From assembly GCA_022842805.1 (NCBI GenBank), contig JALHOX010000061.1:1-14545 (forward strand): a stretch of 14,545 bases of DNA. Direction: 5' to 3'. Every line of letters starts with the position of its first letter. Position 1 is the stretch's first letter. Made by a program: the position numbers and the translations under genes. Of this stretch, positions 1 through 6,900 are shown piece after piece. Under the pieces are notes generated by a model. The model searched no databases. It worked only from the letters and a program-made list of their open reading frames with translations, and was not told the DNA's origin. This stretch comes from Phycisphaerae bacterium. Its GTDB lineage: Bacteria > Planctomycetota > Phycisphaerae > UBA1845 > Fen-1342.

Positions 1-1
1 C

Positions 2-1141
2 GACCCGGCCGCGGCGCAGGCCACCGAAAACTCGAAGGCGCGGATGGAGCTGAGCAGCGCCGATTGGGATTTCGGGACGGTTTGGCAGGGTGAGCCGGTC
101 AAGAACACATTCACGATCAAGAATACCGGCACCGATCCGCTGACGATTCAGGTGAAGAGCTCGTGCGGCTGCACCGTGCCGAGCAAGCCGACCAGCCCGC
201 TGGCGCCCGGTGAGTCGACCGAGTTCAGCATTGAGTACAACACCAAGAAGCGCAAGGGTCCGGCGAACCAGACCGTCACCGTCACCACCAACGACCCGGA
301 GCGCAAGAACACCACGATTCGCGTTCACGGCGAGGTGAAGGAACTGATCAAGATGGAGCCGAACGACGGCGTCTATTTCGGTCAGCTCTACGAGGACAGC
401 GTCGACACCAAGAGCATCAAGCTCAGCCCGCAGACCGACGAGTCGATGAAGCTCAAGATCAAGGACGGCCAGGACTTCGGCATGTACAAGGTCGAGCTCA
501 AGGAGCTCGAGGCCGGCAAGTCCTACGAGCTGTCGGCGACGACCGTTCCGCCGCTCGAAGTCGGCTCGCCCAAGTCGCGGGTCGAGGTCGTGCTTGAGAC
601 CGGTCTGTCGAAGATGAGCGAGATGACGGTGTCGGTGCATGGCGCGGTGCTGCCGGCGGTGCAGGTGCAGCCGAACAAGGTGTTCGTGCCGCAGAACCTG
701 AGCACGAAGCTGACGCGTCAGGTGCAGATCCGCTATGCCCCGACCAAGCCGATCAAGATCCTCGAAGTGAAGTCGGACCTGCCGGCCATCACCGCTGCGC
801 TGAAGGAGACCCCCAACGCGCAGCCGCAGGGCAACACGATGGCCTTCCACATGATCGAGATCACGGTCGAATCGGCGGCGAGCCTGCCGACCGGCGGCGG
901 CAAGGTGACGGTCATGACCGACTCGGCCGACGCGCGCTTCAAGGCGATCGAGATCCCGGTGCAGATCGTGCAGCGGGCCCAGCCGCCGCGCCCGACCTCG
1001 AACCCGGCCGGCACGACTTCGGCGACGCCGCCCGGCGGCGGCAAGTGGGAGCCGGTCCCGGCCAACGACCCGGCGACGCTGACGCAGAAGCCGGCCGACG
1101 TGACGGCGGCTGCGCCGGTCGGCGAGAAGAAGCCCGGCTAA
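2..1141 (+). CDS. DUF1573-domain exported protein, 5' partial
   Basis: The reading frame is open from base 2, so the start and the expected signal peptide or lipobox lie before the window; the ATG at 44 is probably an internal Met. Counting from that Met, residues 6-97 match DUF1573: the WDFGTVWQGEP strand, FTIKNTG, then SSCGCTVP and LAPGES. Two further beta-rich, Ig-like segments follow at about 100-206 and 208-310, then a Pro/Ala/Thr-rich tail to residue 365 that looks disordered. DUF1573 proteins are ASPM/SPD-2/Hydin-like beta-sandwiches found in exported proteins of Planctomycetota and Bacteroidota; their biochemical role is not settled. The paired cysteines of SCGC are a hallmark of the domain. 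A strong terminator follows directly, so this gene ends its own transcript and is not cotranscribed with the rhodanese gene. Confidence 0.85.
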   Translation, partial: DPAAAQATENSKARMELSSADWDFGTVWQGEPVKNTFTIKNTGTDPLTIQVKSSCGCTVPSKPTSPLAPGESTEFSIEYNTKKRKGPANQTVTVTTNDPERKNTTIRVHGEVKELIKMEPNDGVYFGQLYEDSVDTKSIKLSPQTDESMKLKIKDGQDFGMYKVELKELEAGKSYELSATTVPPLEVGSPKSRVEVVLETGLSKMSEMTVSVHGAVLPAVQVQPNKVFVPQNLSTKLTRQVQIRYAPTKPIKILEVKSDLPAITAALKETPNAQPQGNTMAFHMIEITVESAASLPTGGGKVTVMTDSADARFKAIEIPVQIVQRAQPPRPTSNPAGTTSATPPGGGKWEPVPANDPATLTQKPADVTAAAPVGEKKPG

Positions 1142-1156
1142 GTGCTGAGCGCGATT

Positions 1157-1177
1157 GATCGAGCCTAAGGCTTGATC
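1157..1177 (+). repeat. Short hairpin after the DUF1573 gene
   Basis: GATCGAGCC, loop TAA, GGCTTGATC: nine pairs including one G-T wobble. It lies 15 bases past the DUF1573 stop and just before the main terminator. No T-run follows, so alone it is not a terminator; it may protect the mRNA 3' end or assist the next hairpin. Confidence 0.55.
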
Positions 1178-1182
1178 CGTGA

Positions 1183-1235
1183 ACGGCTTCGCGGTTCGCT
1201 CGGGTTCGATCGAGCCGCGAAGCCGTGTGGTTTTT
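1183..1235 (+). terminator. Intrinsic terminator of the DUF1573 gene
   Basis: Perfect 12-base arms at 1183-1194 (ACGGCTTCGCGG) and 1215-1226 (CCGCGAAGCCGT), with an additional CTCG/CGAG pair inside the loop. The stem is followed by GTGG and five T (1231-1235). This is a typical rho-independent terminator for the + strand. It also shows that an ATG at 1179, in frame with the rhodanese gene, is not a real start, because the terminator would lie inside that coding region. Confidence 0.85.
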
Positions 1236-1248
1236 GACCGGGCGCCCC

Positions 1249-1281
1249 ATCGCGCGAGAGGTGCGAACCGGGTCGCGCGAT
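1249..1281. repeat. Inverted repeat upstream of the rhodanese operon
   Basis: Perfect 9-base arms ATCGCGCGA (1249-1257) and TCGCGCGAT (1273-1281) around a 15-base loop. No T-run follows. It lies 87 bases before the rhodanese start, so it could be an operator-type site or an RNA hairpin; the sequence does not decide. Confidence 0.5.
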
Positions 1282-1326
1282 CCAGCGGCCGCGGCCGGGG
1301 AATCGTTTGGATACGATCGGCGGAGA

Positions 1327-1343
1327 GGCGGGTGAAGCCCGCC
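1327..1343 (+). repeat. Leader hairpin just before the rhodanese ribosome binding site
   Basis: GGCGGG (1327-1332), loop TGAAG, CCCGCC (1338-1343), followed by CTTTCGG and then the ribosome binding site at 1356. Similar GGCGGG-TGAAG-CCCGCC palindromes are, from memory, frequent dispersed repeats in GC-rich environmental genomes, so this may be a REP-like element rather than a gene-specific control site. Confidence 0.5.
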
Positions 1344-1355
1344 CTTTCGGCGAAT

Positions 1356-1360
1356 GGAGG
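1356..1360 (+). promoter_or_regulatory. Ribosome binding site that fixes the rhodanese start
   Basis: GGAGG lies seven bases before the ATG at 1368. It is the best ribosome binding site in the interval and supports the start at 1368 over the ATG at 1179. Confidence 0.8.
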
Positions 1361-1367
1361 ACGATCG

Positions 1368-1928
1368 ATGCTGTTGATTTTGCGAATGGCGGCGTTCTTT
1401 ACGCTCGCCGCGGGGGCGGGGCTGATAACGGCCAATGTGCGACAGTTTCCGCTGTTTCCGAATGAGGAGCGCCTGACCTGTGAGCAGCAGGCCAAGAAGA
1501 CCCGCGCGATCGACCTCGCGGCGTTCAAGGCGCACTACGCATCGGGCAACCTCGTGATCGACGCGCGGCCGGCGGAAGAGTTTGAAAAAGGGCACCTGGC
1601 CTGCCCGATGATCATGAACGTGCCGACCGACGCGGTGGGCGATCACATGGATCGGCTGATGGCCTTCAGCGGCCAGCCGATCGTGATCTACTGCACGTCG
1701 CTCGACTGTCACCTTGCCGAAGAGCTGTACTGTCGGCTGGAGCCGATGGGCTTCGTCGATATGAAGCTCTTTCCGCCGGGGTGGCAAGACGGCATCGTGA
1801 AAGAAAATCTGCCGATCGCCACCGGCCCGGAATCTGACGGGGCCAGCGCGGAACCGAGCGAGACGACTCCGCCGGCCGAGGCGGCTTCGGAGAGCGCTCC
1901 CGCAAGCGAGGAGAACAGCAATGGCTAA
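1368..1928 (+). CDS. Membrane-anchored rhodanese-like protein
   Basis: 186 residues. A hydrophobic segment at about 5-23 is an uncleaved anchor or signal peptide. A single rhodanese domain spans about 45-145: LVIDARPAEEFEKGHL (CH2A-type strand and loop), then IVIYC with the presumed catalytic Cys109. The active loop reads C-T-S-L-D-C, with a second cysteine at 114 and another at 122, unlike the usual C-R-x-G-x-[RS] loop. The Arg and Gly that normally bind the persulfide are absent, so sulfur transfer may be altered or replaced by thiol chemistry. The C-terminal 35 residues are an acidic Ala/Pro/Ser tail. Rhodaneses carry sulfane sulfur on the active cysteine. The gene overlaps the MauE-like gene by 8 nt, implying coupled translation and a joint role. 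I am confident of the fold, not of the substrate. Confidence 0.85.
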   Translation: MLLILRMAAFFTLAAGAGLITANVRQFPLFPNEERLTCEQQAKKTRAIDLAAFKAHYASGNLVIDARPAEEFEKGHLACPMIMNVPTDAVGDHMDRLMAFSGQPIVIYCTSLDCHLAEELYCRLEPMGFVDMKLFPPGWQDGIVKENLPIATGPESDGASAEPSETTPPAEAASESAPASEENSNG

Positions 1929-2430
1929 CGCACCGGTGATTCGGCCCGCCGAGGAGTTGCTCGACGCGCGCACGCCGCGGATCGATGCGACCTTCATTTT
2001 TTTGCAGTACCTGCCGCGGCTGATCGTGGCGGCGGTCTTCATCTACGCGTCGTACCTGAAAATCTTCAGCGAAAAGCCGGACACCTTTGCGCGCGAGATC
2101 GCAGCGTACAAGCTGGCGCCGTTGCAGGTGACGCACCTGATGGCGCTGGGGCTGCCGTGGCTGGAGCTGATTTGCGCCGTGGCGCTGATTCTGGGGCTGT
2201 GGGTGCGCGAGGCGCGGCTATGGCTGCTGCTGATGCTGGTCGGCTTCACGCCGGCGAAGGTCTATGCGCTCGTCAGCGGGCTGAAGATTTCGTGCGGCTG
2301 CGTTCCGGCGAACAGCCCGCTGAAGATTCTGTTTGAGGGCTGGCCGGGCGTGATGACGAACGTGGTTTTGATCGCGTTGCTGCTGCTGGATGGGTGGGCC
2401 GGCTGGTCGCGGCGGAGCCGGTCTGCGTAG
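1921..2430 (+). CDS. MauE/DoxX-like four-helix membrane protein
   Basis: 169 residues with four predicted membrane helices at about 32-48, 70-92, 99-118 and 142-157. The segment ISCGCVP (Cys125, Cys127), after the third helix, matches the conserved CGC motif of the MauE branch of the DoxX superfamily, and LPWLEL at the start of helix 2 is also typical. MauE proper is needed for disulfide-rich methylamine dehydrogenase small-subunit maturation, but no other mau gene is visible, so only the family is claimed. Homologues with CGC are suspected of passing electrons or thiols across the membrane. The start at 1921 has GAGGAG seven bases upstream (1908-1913) and lies inside the end of the rhodanese gene, so translation is probably coupled. 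The C-terminus ends in positive residues (SRRSRSA). Confidence 0.82.
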   Translation: MANAPVIRPAEELLDARTPRIDATFIFLQYLPRLIVAAVFIYASYLKIFSEKPDTFAREIAAYKLAPLQVTHLMALGLPWLELICAVALILGLWVREARLWLLLMLVGFTPAKVYALVSGLKISCGCVPANSPLKILFEGWPGVMTNVVLIALLLLDGWAGWSRRSRSA

Positions 2431-2599
2431 GCAGTTATAGGACACTTAGGGGGTGCGCAACTTTTTTTGATCGGTTTTGTTTGGGGCGGGAGCGTGTGTT
2501 TCGGGTCAAATTGCCTCGTAAGTTGCTGAAAACGAAGAATTTATGGGCAACGGCTGGCAGGGTGGATTTTGCCGGCCTAAATGACCGGGCAGGCAGAAT

Positions 2600-2629
2600 T
2601 TGCCCCGTGGTTTTGGCGCTGTCTATACT
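2600..2629 (+). promoter_or_regulatory. Candidate promoter of the sigma gene
   Basis: TTGCCC (2600-2605, four of six matches to TTGACA), an 18-base spacer, and TATACT (2624-2629, five of six matches to TATAAT). Transcription would begin near 2636 and leave a leader of about 217 nt. The -10 is good and the -35 moderate. Confidence 0.5.
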
Positions 2630-2656
2630 TCGGGTGAAGAGGCTCCCCCAGCCACC

Positions 2657-2702
2657 GCGCTTGCGATGAGTGCCCCACTCGGGTGCCGGGTTCGTCAAGC
2701 GC
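2657..2702 (+). promoter_or_regulatory. Structured leader element 1 of the sigma gene
   Basis: Arms 2657-2666 (GCGCTTGCGA) and 2692-2702 (TCGTCAAGCGC) form ten pairs with one bulged T at 2695. Inside lies a second perfect hairpin, GAGTG (2668-2672), loop CCC, CACTC (2676-2680), next to a single-stranded G-rich piece. The element lies just downstream of the promoter candidate, so it would be in the 5' leader. Confidence 0.5.
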
Positions 2703-2735
2703 GATATGAACAAAGCGGCAATTTCAGCTTCCAAA

Positions 2736-2752
2736 ACTCTCGTATGGAGAGT
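2736..2752 (+). promoter_or_regulatory. Leader hairpin 2 of the sigma gene
   Basis: ACTCTC (2736-2741), loop GTATG, GAGAGT (2747-2752), a perfect six-pair stem. There is no T-run, so it is not a terminator. Confidence 0.45.
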
Positions 2753-2800
2753 AGCCGCGGAGGTTCTGCGCTGGGGATGAATGGGACGGAATAACGCGAC

Positions 2801-2848
2801 GGCTCGCCCTTGTTGAATAGGCGAGGCCCCGCGTGGAAGGGCGAGGAG
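2801..2848 (+). promoter_or_regulatory. Two exclusive leader helices over the sigma ribosome binding site
   Basis: The arm near 2801-2811 has two partners. Helix A pairs 2801-2808 (GGCTCGCC) with 2820-2828 (GGCGAGGCC) through eight pairs and one bulged G. Helix B pairs 2803-2811 (CTCGCCCTT) with 2837-2845 (AAGGGCGAG) through nine perfect pairs. Helix B covers the first half of the ribosome binding site GAGGAG (2843-2848); helix A leaves it free. The two cannot form together, which is the layout of a translational on/off switch. The pairing is seen in the sequence; the function is inferred. Confidence 0.5.
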
Positions 2849-2852
2849 CGAC

Positions 2853-3848
2853 ATGACCACGGGAACCGACCCGGTCGAAACGCGGCAGTTCAAGTTCGTG
2901 CCGCAGGCCAAACTTCCAACCACGACGACACTCCAGGCTTTTACGGTGGAAGAGCGAGACCGATTGGCGCGCCGTCTGGCGGAGCCGGTCGATTGCGTCT
3001 TCGACCCGATTTTTGATAGGGCCGACGCAGATCGCTCGATCCTCGGCGACATGACGACCAGCCGCTTTCACGTCGCCCGCCGCAGCAACCCCAACGATGA
3101 CAGCGGCGTCGATCTGTTCGCGTTGCCGACGCGTACGGCGCTCAAAGGCGACGATGAGCGGGTGCTGTTTCAGCGGCTGAACCTGGTCCGCTATCGCATG
3201 GTGCAGATGCTGACCGCCAGCGCCGGCAAGCGCCTCAGTGCCGAGGACGCGCGACGGCTGATTGAGCTGGAGCGGACGGCGGACGACCTTCGGGCCGATA
3301 TCGTGCGATCGAACATGCCGCTGGTGCTGGCGATGGCCAAGCGGACGCGAATCACCGGGGTGGACATCAGCGATTTGATCAGCGAGGGGAATCTGGCGCT
3401 GCTGCGGGCGGTTGATAAATTCGATTGTAACCGCGGGTTTAAGTTCAGCACCTATGCTTGCCGTGCCATCCTGAAGAGTTTCTCCCGCGTCGCGACGCGA
3501 ACGTCGCGGATGCGAAACACGATCGCGGCTGAGTTTGACCCCGGCATGGAAAAGAGCGACTTTCAGGATCGACAGCGCACCGACGCGGAGAAGTCGTGTC
3601 TTGAGGATCTGAAAACGATCCTCGGACAAAACCTGGCAAAGCTCAGCGCCGTGGAAGAGGCAGTGATCCGAGCACGATTCAATGTAACTCTGACGCCGCC
3701 GGCGACGCGCGACGAGCTCGACAAGGGTAAGACCCTGGAGCAGGTCGGCGAGATGATCGGCGTGACCAAAGAGCGCGTGCGCCAGATTCAGAATAAGGCG
3801 CTGACCAAGCTGCGCTCGGCACTGCAGCAGCACATGCCGGCGTCGTAG
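2853..3848 (+). CDS. Sigma-70 family RNA polymerase sigma factor
   Basis: 331 residues. An N-terminal block (about 1-90) resembles the extension of sigma factors common in Planctomycetota. ALKGDDERVLFQRLNLVRYRM (about 96-116) corresponds to region 1.2. Region 2 is clear at 149-222: VRSNMPLVLAMAKR, DISDLISEGNLALLRAVDKF and CNRGFKFSTYA. Region 4 is at about 255-325, with the HTH TLEQVGEMIGVTKERVRQIQ at 294-313. Only about 30 residues separate regions 2 and 4, so region 3 is largely missing. After FSTYA the sequence is CRAILKSFSR; the Trp dyad of RpoD (WW), important for -10 melting, is replaced by Arg204-Ala205. It is therefore an alternative factor, not the housekeeping one. The start has GAGGAG at 2843-2848. 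It is probably autonomous: own promoter candidate, long leader and own terminator. No anti-sigma gene is adjacent. Confidence 0.92.
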   Translation: MTTGTDPVETRQFKFVPQAKLPTTTTLQAFTVEERDRLARRLAEPVDCVFDPIFDRADADRSILGDMTTSRFHVARRSNPNDDSGVDLFALPTRTALKGDDERVLFQRLNLVRYRMVQMLTASAGKRLSAEDARRLIELERTADDLRADIVRSNMPLVLAMAKRTRITGVDISDLISEGNLALLRAVDKFDCNRGFKFSTYACRAILKSFSRVATRTSRMRNTIAAEFDPGMEKSDFQDRQRTDAEKSCLEDLKTILGQNLAKLSAVEEAVIRARFNVTLTPPATRDELDKGKTLEQVGEMIGVTKERVRQIQNKALTKLRSALQQHMPAS

Positions 3849-3885
3849 CGGTCTCCACAGACTTTAGGTTTCACTTGGACGGGAG

Positions 3886-3917
3886 CGCCGGATCTGGGGA
3901 TCCGGCGTTTTCCTTTT
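3886..3917 (+). terminator. Intrinsic terminator of the sigma gene
   Basis: Perfect nine-base arms CGCCGGATC (3886-3894) and GATCCGGCG (3899-3907), loop TGGG, then TTTTCCTTTT. It starts 38 bases after the sigma stop. The T-run is only on the + strand side; the minus-strand TPR gene that ends at 3971 could use the stem but not the T-run. Confidence 0.92.
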
Positions 3918-3970
3918 CCGCCCCAACGCGAGCGACGCGACGAGCGAACCGGCGGGTCGCGAGGCTCGGA

Positions 3971-6900
3971 CTATTGCGCAGCGTCGGCCGCGAGCGCGTT
4001 CAGCTCGGCGCGCTCCGCATCGGTGAACACTTTGTGGACGTTGTCCAACTCGCGGGCGGCGTCGATCGCCGAGCGCAACTCTGCGGCGCTGGGCGGGTCG
4101 GCCTTGGCGTGGCATCGGGCGGCCTGAAGCCAGGCGCGGGCCTTGCTCGCGGGGACCTGGTAGGTCGCGGCGGCCTGACGGAAATCGGTCGCGGCGGCCT
4201 TGGGATTGCCCTGTGCCAGCAGGATCGTGCCGCGCGTATCGCGCAGGTCCGGGTTTTGCGGGTCGAGCGCCACGCCGCGATCGGCCTTCTTGAGCGCTTC
4301 GTCGTAGCGCTGCCGGGCGGTGGCCAGGATCCAGGCCATGTCGTTCAGGAGCCGCGGCTCGTCGGGGCGCACCGCGAGAAACGCTTCGTGAATGGCGAGG
4401 GCGCGGTCTGCGTCGCCGGCGGCGAAGAGCAGACCGGCGAGGTCGAGCTGACCTGGATGATCGGCGGCGAGCGTCTTGGAAACGGCGGCCAGTCGCTCGA
4501 TGGCCAGCTCGCGCAGCGGCGCTTCGCCGCTCGAGATCAACCGTTCGGCGGCGGGAGCGACCACGAACGGACCGGCGTCGGACCAGTCGGGAGATCGCAT
4601 CAGCTCGGCGATTTCGGCGACCTTGTTTTGCGATGCGAGCCAGACGATGCGCGCACGGCGGGCCGTGTCGTCTTTGGGGCCAAGCTGGGCGGCGCTGTCG
4701 AGATACTTCGCGACCGCCGCCGGATCGGGCACGCGGGCGGCGAGATCGGCGAGCGTGAGCAGGACCGGCACTCCGCCGATTTGGGGGTATTCCGCGCGGA
4801 ACTTTTCGAGACCGGCGATCGCGTCGGGCAGGCGTCCGGCCTGAGCCACCGAGCGGGCGCGGATCACGGCCAGCTCTGAATCTTTGGGGTGCAGCGGCAG
4901 AGCCTTTTCGGTGCGCGAGACCAGTTCGGCTGGGGGGATCAGGCCGTTGTCCGTGAGCACCGCCATTTCGCGGAGGCACTCGATTGATCCCGGATTGGCC
5001 TCAATCGCCTCGCGTAGCTGCAACACCGCGCGATCGGGCATGCCCGACTCGCGTTCGATGCGGGCCGAGAGCGCGGCCAGCGTCGGATCTTTGCTGAAAA
5101 ACTCGCGGGCCTTTTCGGCGCGGATGCGGGCGGTGGCGTAGTCGCGCGAATCGAGGGCGAGCTCGATCAGCGCACGATGGGCGTCGAGCTGCATGGGGTT
5201 GCCCTCGACGGACTCCTCCAGGAGCTTTTTGGCGGGCGCGCGGTCGCCGCCGGAATCGAGCAGGGCGAAAGCGCGAAGCTTGATCAGTTCCGGATCGCGG
5301 ACGCCGTCGGGGCCGCGCTCGATATCCTCGATGAGCTTCACGGCCTGAGCGCGATCGTCGCCGGCGTTGCGGGCGAGCAGGGTCTTGGCCAAGGCGCGCT
5401 TGATCTCGCGCGAGTTGGAGAATTTTCGCGCGGCGGTGCCGAGCAATGCGGCCGCATCGTCCATTCGCTGTCGGTCGTAATAGAAGATGCCGAGGCGCAT
5501 GTAGCCTTCTTCGCTGTCGGGGGCGAGTTCGGGCAGCTTTTTGAAGTCCGCCTCGGCGGCGGCGAAATCGCCGAGCGCTTCGAGGAAAGAGCCGCGCAGC
5601 TCGTGCGTCTCGAAATCGGGCTTGGCGGCGAGGCGCTCGTCGATCAGCTTGCGGGCATCGTCGGCGCGGCCGGCCGCTTCGAGCAGCGCGATGCGGGTGC
5701 GGAAGATCTGGGGGTGGCCGGGGTTGAGCTTGTCGGCCTCATCGATCTCGCGCAGCGCCGCGGCGACGTCCGAGGTCTGGCGGTACTGCAACTGAACTCT
5801 CAGCACGCGCGCTTCAACGTCGGCGGGCTGATCCTTGAGGTAGTCGTCGAGCTCGCGGACAGCGGCCGCGAGCTCGCCGCGCTCGATCAGCTCGATGGTG
5901 CTTTGGGCCACCCGCACACTGGCGGGGAAGGCCTCGGATTTGACGATTTCGCGGAACTCGGTCTCGCGTCCGCGCGATTTGTACAACTGCGCCAGGCGCT
6001 GTCCGATCAGAATGTCTTTGGGGTTGGCGGCGCGGGCCATCTTGTAGAGCCGCTCCGCGGCGTCCCAGTCGCGGTTGCGCTCATAGGCTTCGCCCAACAG
6101 GAGCACGGCCCGCGTGGCGCGCGTGTCGGCCTCGACGATCGGCAGCAGAAGATTGATCGCTTCGCGCCGACCGGCGTCCGACGGGCGCGTCGCCAGGATC
6201 GCTTCGGCTTGAAAGATGCGCCATTCGGTGCCGGAGTCCCCTTCGATCTCTCGAAGTTTGTCGATGATGGGCTGGGCGCGCTGTGCGGCGGCTGCGTCGC
6301 GCAGGTCGATGCGCTCGAGCCAGCGGCGACGAATGATGCCGTCTTTCGGGTTGGCGTCGGCCAGCGCTTGAAGCTTTGCTTCGCCGGCTTGGGTTTCGCC
6401 GCGCTGCAGATCGAGCAGCCCCAGCTTGAGCTTGAACTCGGTCGCGAGGGCGGGATCGACGGCGACCATGCCGTCGTTGAGGGCGGCGATGGCGGCGGGG
6501 AAATCGCGCTTGCGAGCCAACGCATCGGACAGGCGCTTCCAGGGTTCGGATTCGGCCGGCGTGCGCTGCGACCACTGGCGCAGAACGTCGATCAATTCTT
6601 CCTCGTTGCCGACGGTGGCGAGGAAATCCGCCCGGGCGCGCCAGGCGCGCGGCGAATCCGGCTTGGCGTCGGTCATCGCACGGACGATCTTGCCGGCTTC
6701 GTCGAACTTGCCTTCGGCCGTCAGCACTTCGGCTTCGAGCTCGCGCAGCGCGATGGCATCGGCATGGCGAGCGCGGATCGGGGCGAGCGCGGCGCTGACA
6801 TCGGCGATCGTCTGGGCGCGGGCCTTGGCATCACCCGCGATGCCCGCGCGAAGCTTGACCTTCTGCACGAGCACGGCCCGCTCGACGTCGTCATCCGAGA

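Larger units (their letters stand above)
2431..2852 (+). other. Long intergenic region before the sigma gene
   Basis: This gap is visibly more AT-rich than the flanking genes. It starts with GC-rich sequence followed by seven T (2462-2468); no good stem precedes the T-run, so I do not call a terminator for the MauE-like gene. Three similar octamers, AAATTGCC (2508-2515), ATTTTGCC (2566-2573) and AATTTGCC (2597-2604), lie upstream of the candidate -10; the last overlaps the candidate -35. Then come a promoter candidate and three structured segments, listed separately. The short open frames here have no ribosome binding site or recognisable motif, and I see no protein gene. Confidence 0.6.

Noticed and set aside
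1179..1367. N-terminal extension of the rhodanese gene from the ATG at 1179
   Set aside because: It would place the terminator stem inside the gene and encode an Arg/Ser-rich stretch; the ATG at 1368 has GGAGG and a membrane helix right after.
939..2042. Open frame of 367 codons on the minus strand across the DUF1573-rhodanese junction
   Set aside because: It crosses three well-supported + strand genes and a terminator, and its translation is Arg-rich low complexity.
2431..2480. Terminator of the MauE-like gene at the T-run 2462-2468
   Set aside because: Seven T follow a GC-rich stretch, but the best stems before it are only three or four pairs.
2724..3833. Open frame of 369 codons on the minus strand opposite the sigma gene
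   Set aside because: The + strand has unmistakable sigma regions 2 and 4; this is its shadow.
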